From Heligmosomoides polygyrus polygyrus (taxonomy: Eukaryota; Nematoda; Chromadorea; Rhabditida; Heligmosomidae): DNA of 64,000 bases. The stretch lies in contig OX377203.1 of assembly GCA_947396885.1 (NCBI GenBank), positions 23,067,253 through 23,131,252 of the forward strand. The letters run 5' to 3'. The position numbers were made by a program, and so were the translations under genes. Below the pieces are notes generated by a model. That model saw nothing but the letters and a program-made list of their open reading frames with translations, was not told where the DNA came from and made no database searches. Shown one piece after another: positions 44,411-55,600 of this stretch (position 1 is its first letter; every line of letters starts with the position of its first letter).

Positions 44411-45131
44411 CCTCAGTGCATATCCTCCTGCCAAGTTTGGTACCAAATGAATTGCCGCAGCCAGAGGAAGGTCATAAAACAAAAGGAAAATAAAATTTAA
44501 TTAGGTGTAAGAATTTTAAAATTCAACTGGGCAGCACTATTTGTTCCTGGGACATAATTAAGCGAGACTCGGCGACGGTGTTCAGTCAGGCCCTCCTTAA
44601 TTGCGGCACTGGTTTTCAGGCTTGTATCCACTTTTTAACGGCGGTTGCATGCCCATTGGTAGGTAGAGTGATGTTAGGAGCCCTGGTAAATTTTAAATGA
44701 GAAAACCTTTATTTTAAACAAAGTTATCATGATGCGACGCAAAAAACGCGTTTTTGCGTCGCAAACGTCGTTTGGTTGAATGTTTAGCAGCGCCACTGTA
44801 CTTGACCAACCATGTGCTCTAACCACAACTAGTTGTAACCACAAGCTAGTTGTAACCTATATAGATGCAATTTTAACGACGCCGAAAAGGTGCTGAAGAA
44901 GGCGGCCTCACTACTTATTACCCTCGCTGGAAGGTTCAGGAGGTTTTTGTGCAACCAATTCCATTCATACTCATAGATCAATATCCAACTTACTTCGCAC
45001 TTCTATAAATGACGCCTATTACGAAATTCTTCGCTCTATCTTACAGAATGATTTGTGTTACTCCTATGCTTAGCAATTGTTTCTTCGAAGATTTATTGAA
45101 GATTGTCAATTTCGAACGATAATTTTTCTCA
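44411..45131. other. Unassigned sequence with one palindrome
   Basis: 44734-44762 is a near-perfect 29-base palindrome (GCGACGCAAAAAACGCG facing TTTTTGCGTCGC). A TAGTTGTAACCACAAGCTAG pair of short repeats lies near 44829. No gene is recognised. Confidence 0.5.
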
Positions 45132-45815
45132 CGGATCTTCCTCGATAGAAGCCCTTCGGGTTCCCTTGTCTCGAGCCGCTTGTCGCAGGGCCACGTGGGT
45201 GACGCGTCTCCCGGTGTGGATGTGGGACGAAACCAAATGCGCGAACGCGAACCAAATGCGACCGTGTATGGCACAGAGACGCATTCGGGTTCAGGGGATG
45301 GACACCTAGATCCTGCTGTGTCGGGTCGACTCGATCCTTGTTTGTGAGTGCACAGAGTGCGTTTGCGCCTGCTGTGTCTGTTTCGGCCCGGCAAAAGCTT
45401 GCACTCGGTCGACTGGGACTACATCGTAAGACGATTCCAGGCCGTCTAGAAAGTTTCGCCAGTCCCTTCGGGCAGACTGGCTGCCTGTATGGAGTTTTTC
45501 GCACGCACGACAAAGCCTGACTAGCTACCCGTGTGAACTCCAGTCAAACACAGCAACACTAAAGCGCCTCATTCCTCTGACCCCGAAAGAGCCCCCATTC
45601 CTGCAGCTATGGGAAGGGCCAGTACGGAGAGGCTTCTAAAATCTCAAGGCCTAACCAGGCTGCGCAAACTGAGAAGGACTAATCGTGTATCTCGAGCGAG
45701 GAAGTCCCATTGGAGTGCTCTAGCACGCGACAGGAACGGATAGAGGCGATCACCTGGCGTCTCTTGAGCAACTAGATGATCAACGGGACGACGGGTGGTT
45801 AAAGTGATGGTGATA
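45132..45815 (+). mobile_element. Mini-RTE-1: 5' region joined directly to 3' end
   Basis: 45132-45680 matches the 5' untranslated region of RTE-1 (10689-11264). At about 45680-45684 it jumps to sequence equivalent to 13976 onward and continues to the end (LARDRN block, then the 3' tail near 45815). About 2.7 kb including nearly the whole ORF is missing, removing everything from just before the ATG. Both ends of the parent are kept, which is what a parasite of the parent's machinery would need. Confidence 0.85.
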
Positions 45816-46429
45816 CTCTGAGCGATTGTTCGCGTTTCCGGGGAGGGCGGGACTGTCACATGCACCTCGAGTCACGGTTCTTGGCCCGATCCCTTGCAGG
45901 CCAACTAAGGCTTCCACCCCTGCAGGAGATGTGACAGCTAACAGATTTGTCTGAGCAGAATAAAGCGCTGAGTATCTATCGACTGGCCGCAATAAGTTTT
46001 CGTATAGGCTTAATGAGCATTCAAACTGTTTCTGCATTGTTCCACAGAAGTATTACAGAATGGCGCTTACAGTGTGGGATTAACTAAAACCGAACTTTAT
46101 CATTCTTCTATGTGGAGCGCCATCGGGGGAGCAGTGCATGTAATTTCTGGAATCGTTTACATAGCAAAGTCGTGTTCTATTTACATTGCAACAGCAAAAG
46201 GACATTTCCGGTATATTGATACGTGAACGCAGCTGACTTCGCTCTACGCACATCGCCTCTACGTGACTTCTCCCACCGGAAAGCGTTCGTTTGAATTACC
46301 ACAATCGACTACAGACGATGCGTCGTTGACGGTGCTAGTTCGATATCTGAGAAGCACTAGTGTTAAGAACGTGGAGGTGACTAATTCAGTTAAACGAGCT
46401 GCCACAAGCACATTATTTTTATAGTAGTA

Positions 46430-46604
46430 GCCTATATATGCATATATACGCATATATGTATATATATGTATGCATATATATGCATATATACATATATACA
46501 TATATATGTATATATGCATATATATGCATAAATATGTATATATACATATATGTATATATATATATGTATATATATATGTATACATACATCTATATGTGTA
46601 TATA

Positions 46605-46636
<32 letters not shown>

Positions 46637-46641
46637 CCAGA
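46430..46641. repeat. TATATACA/TATGCA microsatellite
   Basis: About 210 bases of TATATGCATATATAC-type repeats, absent from block A, where the same place holds a short TATATATAT stretch (about 330-380). Confidence 0.95.
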
Positions 46642-46643
46642 TG

Positions 46644-47001
46644 GTGGCGATGTCCGTTCCTCCACGTGGTGCCACTGGAAACTGTTCGCTTCTGCGAGCT
46701 AAGCTAATCACGGACACTCGAGTACAGACGACAGGCCCTAGTGACAGGCCGGCCTATGGAGATACCATGTCACATCAAATGGCTGATGACGTTAAGTGAG
46801 TGTCGAGCCCGGAAAACGGCCTAAAGGGCGGCCGAAGTAGCGTTGGCTTGATGCGTTGCACGTGGACCTGAAGGTTGCTGGTATCCATCCCGATCAAGCA
46901 TTTGATCGCGTGAAGTGGCGTCACCACACCAGAATAGCGGACTCTGCCTCGAAGCGGGACAAACGCTGAAGAAGAAGAAGAAAAAAAAGAAGAACAAGAA
47001 G
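46644..47001 (+). mobile_element. Mini-RTE-2: 5' region joined to 3' end
   Basis: 46644-46797 matches the 5' end of RTE-2 at 48663-48814. From about 46806 it matches the 3' end of RTE-2 (50970-51152), including a RIADSASKRDKR-coding block and the (GAA)n tail. ATATACCAG flanks both sides (about 46632-46640 and 47002-47010). About 360 bases in all, with no ORF. Confidence 0.8.
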
Positions 47002-47159
47002 ATATACCAGGCGTGCAACGGCCTGCCGGAAGCCAAACGGCCAAACGTGGAGTTGGGGCTTCGCCCCAAACCCGGAGAAAAGAACACCTCGAACGTCTTC
47101 TTCTCCTCTTTAGGCCTTCTCTCATTCTTTAAAAAAAACTGGTTTTGCTATATAGAATG

Positions 47160-48200
47160 GTATAGCGGAATAGGGAGACAGGACCATCGCCTTCACTGGA
47201 CCCCCTTAACTGGTCCCATATCACTGGTTCCCCTTTATTGTCAACCCTTTTCCGGTTCACCCTTCACTGGTCCCCCTCCCCCTTCGTCGGTCACTACTAC
47301 TACTCCCACCTTCACTGAACCTCCCTTTACTGGTCCCCTCTTCGCTGGTCATCCTATCCTTCACCGATCCCCATTACTGGTCCCACCCTCACTGGTCCCC
47401 CTTTTATTCATCAACCCTTTTCTGGTCTCCCCTTCACTGGACCCCTTCCCCCATTCGCCGGTCTCCTTCACTGGTACCTTCCTCAATGCCCCCCCCCCTT
47501 CACCTGGTTCACTCTTCACTGGTCAACTTCTATCGGTCCTCCTTCATTGGACCCCTCCCCCACCTCACCTGTCCCATTACTGGTTCCTCCCTCACCGGTC
47601 CCCCTTCACCTGGTCCCCTCTTCACTGGTCAACATTCTACCGCACCCCCCCCCCCCACACCTCACCGGTCCCATTACTGGTTCCTTCCTCACCGGTCCCC
47701 CTTCACCTGGTCCCCTCTTCACTGGTCAACATTCTACCGCACCCCCCCCCTTCACCAGTCTCCTTTACTGGTACCTTCCTCACCGCCCCCCCCCCCCTTC
47801 ACCTGGTTCACTCTTCACTGGTCAACCTTCTATCGGTCCTCCTTCATTGGACCCCTCCCCCACCTCACCGGTCCCATTACTGGTTCCTCCCTCACCGGTC
47901 CCCCTTCACCTGGTCCCCTCTTCACTGGTCAACATTCTACCGCACCCCCCCCCCCCCCTTCACCGGTCTCCTTTACTGGTACCTTCCTCACCGCCCCCCC
48001 CCCCCCTTCACCTGGTTCACTCTTCACTGGTCAACCTTCTATCGGTCCTCCTTCATTGGACCCCTCCCCCACCTCACCGGTTCCCATTGCTAGCCACACC
48101 TTCACTGGTCCCTCCTTTATTGGTCAACCCTTTACCGGTCCCCCTTACTGGAACCCCATTCTTCACCGGTCCCCCATTACTGGTCCCACCTTCGCTGGTA
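47160..48200 (+). repeat. Degenerate minisatellite of TTCACTGGTCCCC-type units
   Basis: Short pyrimidine-rich units (CACTGGTCCC, CACCGGTCC, poly-C tracts) repeat about every 12-18 bases. Larger blocks of about 200-300 bases recur (for example CTCTTCACTGGTCAACATTC at 47617, 47716 and 47918). All three plus-strand frames are open for 250-390 codons because units lack stop codons, and the predicted products are Pro/Ser/Leu/His-rich repeats. Confidence 0.9.
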
Positions 48201-48401
48201 ACACATCGGCTGAATCCGGAACCCTCGCGCGACATCGGTGACACCTCTTCTCAACCGGATCGTCCTTTACGCGACATTGGTGACATGTCCTCTGAACATG
48301 GACACCTGTTGACAACTACAACAGTTGACAACTGGTGACAACTACAACCCCCGCCCCCTTCCCCATACTTCCTCCCAACACACTCCTTCAGCACTTCTAT
48401 G

Positions 48402-48475
48402 CAAACACACACACACACACACAACACACACACATACATACATACACACATACACATACACATACACACACTACT
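48402..48475. repeat. CA/TACA microsatellite
   Basis: ACACACAC followed by ATACATACACAC repeats, about 74 bases. Confidence 0.95.
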
Positions 48476-48662
48476 ATGTATGTCTTTTATAGTAGTATGT
48501 ACCTTGTCTTTTCATGATTCCTTATGGAATAATTTTTGTGGAAAAATGCTTTTGTGGGAAGTGCGCACGTGTGCAGTTCTACATGGGTGCACCAACACTT
48601 TCTTTCTTCGTAATGCCTCAACAATTATTTATTTATTTATTTATTTTATTATGTGCAAAAGC

Positions 48663-51152
48663 GGTGGCGATGTCCGTTCCTCCACGTGGTGCCACTGGAA
48701 ACTACTCGCTCTGAGAGTTAAGCCGAACACGGACACTCGATTGCAGGCGACAGGCCCTTGTGACAGGCCGGCCTACGAAGACCCATGTCACATCACATGG
48801 TGTATGACAGCTCAAGTGTTTCGAGATAGTGCTGCAGAATGGCACAACCTCACCATAGTGAACACCGTATTTCGCAAACGCGATTCCCACCTCATCTCGT
48901 TCTATAGCGGGAACACCAGGACTCAGATAGACTTTGTCCTTGTAAAGGATTGAGACCGAAGTCTTGTCACAGACGCGAAGGTCGTGCCGAATGAGTCGGT
49001 CGCCCCACAGCATCGACCGCTGATCTGTACTTTAAAGATCGCCCCTCCGAGGCTGAAGCAGGTCGAGCGATGCGGTGCACCAAGAATCAAGTGGTGGCGA
49101 ATGAAAGAGCAGGAAGCAGTTGTGATTTCTCGCGTGCGGTTACCGACAGTGACAACTGTCGACGAAACTTGGGAGAAGGCCACCGACGCGATTCGTCACG
49201 CTGCACGGTCGGAGCTCGGCATTACGAAGCCTGGACGACGGAAGGTCGACAAGCAGGCCTGGCTGTGGACAGATGACGTGAAAGCCAAAGTTCGAGAGAA
49301 GAAGACGCTATATCACGTGTTTCTCGGCGAAAAGACAGCCGATAACTGGCGGAAGTACCAAGAAGCGAAGAAAGCTGCAAAGAAGGCCGTGGCTGTTGCA
49401 AAAGCCACTCATTATGGAGATGTCAACGAGAAGCTCGAGTCGCGCGATGGTGAGCGGTATCTGTACCGACTCGCAAAGAATCGCCATCGCCAGACCGAGG
49501 ACATCGAGAAGTTCTTCGGCATCAATGATGAAAACGGCCGTCTTCTTATGGACCGCAAGAAGGCATTGAAGCGATGGCGCGATTACTTTGAGGAAATCTC
49601 TACAATAGAATTTCCTCATCCAGCCATCCCCTCAACGGCTCCAACCCACGGCCCCGTTCAGAAGATCACCGTGGAGGAGATTGAAGCGGCTTTGAAGAAG
49701 ATGAGGCCAGGCAAAGCGACTGGGCCCGACGATGTGACAGCAGAACTGTGGAAGTCGAAGTTTTGGTACCCTGCTGAGTGGTTGGCGAAGTTCTTTAATC
49801 AGGTTGTGGCGGAGTTAAAAGTGCCTGAGTGTTGGCGCCAAAGTACGACGATCCCGATATGGAAGAAGAAGGGCAGTCCTGCAGACTGCTCCAATTACCG
49901 TCCGATTCGCTTGCTTTCGCACAGCATGAAGATCTTTGAGCGAATTGTCGATGGACGAATTCGGGACATCGTCCAGCTTTCCAGCAATCAGTGCGGCTTC
50001 GTGGCTGGCTGTGGCACCATTGATGCCATACACGCCGCCCGCCTCCTGATAGAGAAGCATCGCGAGAAACAGAAGGCAGTGCATATCGCCTTCCTCGACT
50101 TGGAGAAGGCCTTTGACCGCGTACCGCGTGAAGTGATATGGTACGTCTTGCGACATCATGGAGTTCCCGAAGAGCTCATAGAGTGGGTGCGAATTCTCTA
50201 CTCTTGTCCAAAGAGTCGAGTGCAAGCTGCAGCTGGAACCTCGATGGAGTTCCCCATCTCTGTCGGGGTACACCAGGGTTCTGCGCTTTCCCCACTCCTC
50301 TTTGTTGTTGTCATGGATGCCATCACACGAGATCTTCAGAAGCCCGTCCCTTGGACGTTGCTTTATGCCGATGACGTGATGCTCGCTAGCGAAGATAAAG
50401 GTGAACTCGAGCGAGAGGTGCAAGCTTGGTGTGATCGCTTGGAGCGGTTTGGACTCAGATTGAACGTGAAGAAGGCCGAGTATTTAACGACGGACGTTAC
50501 CGAGTCCGGCTCCATCAAGGTTAACGGCATCGAGCTTCCACGCACTGCGGTCTTTAAGTACCTGGGATCAGCAGTCGCGTCTGACGGCAAACTGATGGTC
50601 GAAGTGAATTCACGCGTGAGTGCAGCTTGGTCCAAGTGGCGCTCGTTGACTGGGGTGCTCTGCGATAGGAAGATACCGGAGCGCTTTAAGTCAAAGATCT
50701 ACAGGGCAGTCATCCGGCCAGTAGCGATGTACGGCGCTGAGTGTTGGCCTGCGACCAAGGAAGTTGAAACGCGCCTCAGCGTCATGGAGACGAAGATGCT
50801 GCGCTGGACGGCAGGAGTCACGCGCATGGACCGCATCCGAAACGATGCTATTCGGCAGAAGTTCGGTGTCGCGCCGATAGCGGACAAGATGCGCGAAGCT
50901 CGCTTACGATGGTACGGCCACGTTCTGCGTGGAAAGGAAGATAGCGTCCGCAAGATAGGCCTTAAGTTCGAGGTGGTAGGAAAGCGGCTTAGAGGGCGCC
51001 CGAAGCAGCGCTGGGCTGATACGTTACATACGGACTTGAAAGCGGCTGGCGTCCACCCTGATCTAGCGCTGGATCGGGAAAGGTGGCGTCATGACACCAG
51101 AATAGCGGACCCCGCTACGAAGCGGGACAGACGCTGAAGAAGAAGAAGAAGA
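48663..51152 (+). mobile_element. RTE-2 non-LTR retrotransposon with 15-bp target duplication
   Basis: ATTATGTGCAAAAGC occurs at 48648-48662 and 51153-51167; block A has the site once (494-506, slightly changed), so this insertion came after the duplication. The element has a 150-base 5' region, the last part of the endonuclease, a complete reverse transcriptase, and a (GAA)n tail (51133-51152). Most of the endonuclease domain is deleted between 5' region and ORF. Confidence 0.92.
48816..51137 (+). CDS. RTE-2 endonuclease (C-terminal remnant)/reverse transcriptase
   Basis: Would prime and copy the element RNA at a nicked chromosomal target. The frame begins in the C-terminal endonuclease region (RKRDSHLISFYSGNTRTQID, about 48871-48930) and is interrupted by one TGA at 48951-48953, where CGA is expected. 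From 48984 it is open for 717 codons. RT blocks: NYRPIRLLSH, QCGFVAGCGT, FLDLEKAFD with catalytic Asp at 50097, QGSALSPLLF, and LYADDVML with the YADD at 50364-50375. The C-terminal region has RWYGHVLRG and KRLRGRPKQRW blocks. With the endonuclease mostly missing and one stop, it is probably not autonomous, though the RT itself is intact. Confidence 0.9.
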
Positions 51153-51439
51153 ATTATGTGCAAAAGCATTTAAAAGAAAAAGGATTAAACACCATCTCGT
51201 ATACACCACCACTATAGATGCACACCTCGGCTATGTGCGGCTACGGTAAGGCTCCCAGTTAATGGAAGTGAGAAGAGTGTGCCTCTTCATCAGACTTGCA
51301 CTTTCGGTCGCCTATTTAGCTCCAGAAAAACTAGGAAACCAATCGCACGAAGGCCATCTTATTGGTGAACGGAAGAGTTCTAATGCTTCCCTGCTAAACG
51401 GTGCGCACGTCTCCAGCTGCTTAGGCTACACGTGTGTTG

Positions 51440-51680
51440 CTCGCAATGACAACGTGGACAGGAACCGAGTGCCGAAAGAAGTGACCAGCCTTGGGGATTT
51501 CAAGAGCGTCAAAGAGGTCGCGAAGATGAAGAGGAACGTCCAGCTCCGTCGCCATTTCTTCGACTGCACTATTCTTCCCGTGCCGTCGAGCTCCTCTGAA
51601 ATGTGGTCCCTGCTAATGCAGAATGAAAAACAGATGAGAGTCGCACTGAGACAAGTTGGCAGGTTGAAGCTTCGAAAGAC
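51440..51680 (+). pseudogene. Decayed RTE RT C-terminal fragment (block B)
   Basis: Counterpart of 900-1120. A 154-codon frame (51262-51726) passes through it and reads LGDFKSVKEVAKMKRNVQLR and RHFFDCTILPVPSSSSEMW, like the post-RT part of RTE-1. Confidence 0.6.
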
Positions 51681-52697
51681 ACAATTTGTGCATTCGGAGC
51701 ACAGGATTTTGTCTACGGTCGTTTAGCAAAACGCTACCACGGATGACGGTAGAAAAAGTTTTATATTTATTTATTGAACAGGTTTAGTACAATTTTACTA
51801 TGAGCTAGCTGATCTGAAAAATTTCTCGGCAAAAATGTTTCCATTTTTCAGAGATGTTTTCATTCCAACGGGGGAAAAAGCTCCTATAAAAGCTCAGCCA
51901 AGGAATATGAGAGCAGCCAAGCTACACTAACCAACGACGGTCAGACGGATAATCACCGATCAGTCCACCGCCGCGCAATATCTTCTGGACCCCTCATCCA
52001 TCTTCCAGCAGCCGCCATTGCTTCATCGGCTGCCTCCGACAATACAATCAAAATTAGTAGACTGGGTTAGTAGTTCGACAACAATACTCGAAGATACCCT
52101 CGTGTATATTCAATAGCTCAACACGGTCAATAACAGGTAGTCGCACAGTAACCATCAAGGCAATACCTGATCAGTCCACCCTGAACTTTCCTGTCGGCAT
52201 TAGGCAATACCGAACTATCCCACGTAGTCAGTATTCGCACTGAAGGGTGAGCTCTTCCACAGGTGGAGAGTCGGAGACGCTGTAACATCGACCAAGCCGT
52301 TGAAAATTAGGTGGACCGTCCACAGTGGTTCCGCTCGAAGGATGCCGTAACCGATTGAATTTCGCAGAATCCACGTCTACCATCGAGTTGACTGGAATTC
52401 TGCGTGAAACTCCAAGGAGTGCCTCATGCGACGAGGATGTATTGGACTGATTTGTTGCCCATTCAAGTACTAGTAGATAGTCGTTACCACTTGCTCTTGG
52501 TACCGTTCCGTCCACTTCATTTTGTGTTCTGGACTATCAACATTTCTTGACCACGTGAGGCTGTATTGATGCATAATGGGTTAACGATTAAGGTTAAAGT
52601 CAAGCTGGCGGTGATGTTCACAAACACGTCCATGTTCCTTGTAATGTTTTATGTTAGATAACGTCAATGTTACCACGGCCCTAACAGAAAGCATTCG

Positions 52698-55600
52698 CTA
52701 ATTCCTACGGCACAGACCACACGATATCGGACAGAAGTTCGCGGTCACGCTAGGAGGCCAGCTTGTGCAGAATCCGCGAGCCACATGTTCTGGGCACCTG
52801 AAATGGACGCTGTCACCTTGGCAGGCCAACTTAGTACTCCAAAGTCTCCTTACTCTACTCGGTCCTCGCACTTGAAGTCCGCATGGGATGGAAGCACTGG
52901 TGTCGTGGTCGTAGTTGTCGTTGTAGTTGTAAGCAGTTGTCCATTTCGTTTAACATTTGGCTTGCAGTAACCGCAAGCGATGGGACAAAGCCTACTTACA
53001 ACGCGTGGATCTTCTTCCTGACATAATCCCCCTCTGACATGCGCAGCACACCTAAACACCTTGTTCGCGTCACAATCGGTGCAGATCTGCGAAAGGTCGT
53101 AGAAATTTCTTACGATGAGTCATCCACACATTCTAGACCCTCAGTGCCGGGAATTTCTTGACCATTGATCGTCATTACGGTCCTTATCGGTGCCACCTTG
53201 CTAGGCTCCTTTTGATCGCCAGAGACTGAAGAAACCTTTTGTCAGGTGAAAGCAATCATTGCGGGAAGAGAGTCTGTGAGACTGACCGTAACGGTAGCGC
53301 AGCAACGTCTTCGTCCTGTACTCCCTGTTGTAGGTGATCACGGGTACTCGATTAGTATGTGACAGAAGGACAGTTCCAACGGATCCAGAAGCGCAAAACC
53401 TTCAATGTGATCTCCAGGTGATTCTTATAAGAACACAACAGCGTTATCATGTTCTAGGTGTCCCGCTTTTGTCAGGTTGGCCGGAAAGTTTTGGGGTTTT
53501 TGTGCAACCGCTTTTCGTTCGTTTATCACTGAATCAATACTCAGCTTTATATAACGTCTAATACGGCATTCTTCCCTCTCAGAAATAATTTTTGTTCCTG
53601 CTTCTGCTTAATAATTGCGTTTCTTCGAAGTCTTATTAAAGGATATCGAAAGAGCGATTGCGAACGAAATTTAGTTTCAACTTCGAACTGGTCCAACCCG
53701 CCGTCAAAACAGCCCGGCAAATCAACGATGTGAGGGGGCCGAATAGTGTTGGAGGAAGGAGCGTGCAGCGGTGGTTCTAGAAATTCCGTTCTGGAGATTT
53801 CATCCATGAAAGTGCACCCTGAAGCAGACCTACAGTAATCCAGGTCGACGATTCAAAGGCCTCCGTGGAAGGTAATCCATCGCAAACAATCCGTAAGATT
53901 GCGGAAGATCCATGAAGTCAGTAGAACTGCTATTACGTTCAGTAGAACTGCTGGTTTGAAAACCTCGGAACGGTAAAAAAGCTCGAAAAGTGGGTGCCCC
54001 ATAATCGCCAGAAGTGATCGCGCTTCGAAGTCTGTTCTCTTTTGCTTTATCCGGAATCAAAACGACCCGTAATTGGATCGAGTCGTCATTTGGGATGAAA
54101 TATGAGCCTGTAAGATAACCAAAGACGACAAGGACACTGGGTTGATGTCAACGAGCATCCACCAGGCCATTCCCAAATCTGACCAGGAAAAGGCAATGGT
54201 AACAATGTGGTGGCAGGCGGTTCGCGTGATTCAATAGAAATTTCTGGAACCAGGTCGAACCATCACAGCAGAGTCCTGCTGTGACGAAACCGGTCAACAG
54301 AAGAGTACCCACTCTTCTGCACGACAACGCCCGCCCACACGTTTCGCAGAAGATTAAGCGAACTAAGAGTTAAAGTTCTGTCTTGCGCCAACCTACTACC
54401 ACCCCTTTAAGCACTTTCAGAACTTCCTCGATGGTAGAACCTTCACCAATCAGTACCACGCAAAAGCAACCTTCCTAGAATTTGTCACATCCCGACCACC
54501 CAGTTTCTTCGCTGATGGAACTACCCAACTTGTGTCGCATTGCAAAAAGAGTGCTAATTCGAACGGTGCTTAATTCGACTGAATCTGGTGAGCATGAACA
54601 AAGTTACGATCGTTTGAGTTGGACCAGTCAAAATGGTCAGAACTTTTTTGGTCAAACTACGTAATGTGTTATTAAACGTTTCACCTGTATCCAGTAAGCC
54701 TCTGGTCTTTATTTGCCTTGATCTCCACTCCGGCGTAGGTACACCCATCCGAAGCAAGGTTAGGCGTAAAGAAGTCGAGCACAAATTCGATTTTGGTGCC
54801 AGGAGGGGACTGAAAGAACATCAAAATATCAGCATCTCATAGTTCAAGAGCAGCAGAAATAAAACTCTTCCGAGTTCTACTAATTGCATGATGATGAGCA
54901 GCAAGCAGCAGGCAAAACAAAAGCTACGATGTATTCTCGATAGGCAGAAGATAAGGTATGTCCTCCGCAACCCCAGTGCCTGATTTTGTCTCACTTTCCC
55001 TTTGAAAATGTATTCTGTAGGATGAAACAATGTTCGAGCGAGTAGAGTTGTAAATGTTTCAGACTTTACAGGCTCAGGAGAAGGCAAAGTTGCCAAAACG
55101 ACAGCCGGAGTGAAGCCGCTAAAAATGTTGGTGAACAACTTATTATGAATACAAGGCATTTGAATAATCATCGATCATATCAAGATCTCTGGAAAGACAA
55201 ACTTGGGCAAAAACAATCATTTGCTAACTTCGGTTCTACAAGGTTTAGAGAATGTCTCACCTCGATCCAGTAGTTACATTCTGTGAACTCTTCCTTAGCC
55301 TCTCCACCATCGCCCAGCACGTCCTCGAACGTTTGAAACTCTTGCGTTGCTTGTAGCGTCTCGCCGCATCCCTCCGGCTGAAATTTCAAGTGGCGGTCTC
55401 AGGTCTGCAGTCTTCATAGTGGCTCCACCAACTCTCTCGTTGCAGTATCTTCCTCCATATCCTCTGGGGCAAAGACATCGTGTGCAGTCACGTGGATGGG
55501 GATATCCTCCCATAGCGCAGCTGGCCGATGTGCGCGGGTCACATCGTGCTGAAAAACAGTCATGTTCAGGAAAGATCGTTCTGTCGTCCTGAAGCAGCTC

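Noticed and set aside
46259..46799. Tyr/Ile/His-rich frames on both strands
   Set aside because: Translation of a TATATACA/TATGCA microsatellite.
46915..48338. Three long proline-rich open frames (392, 251 and 263 codons)
   Set aside because: All three frames of one minisatellite are open because its unit lacks stops. No start context, no domain, and the first one begins inside a mini-RTE.
49815..50423. 202-codon minus-strand frame
   Set aside because: Antisense shadow of the RTE-2 reverse transcriptase.
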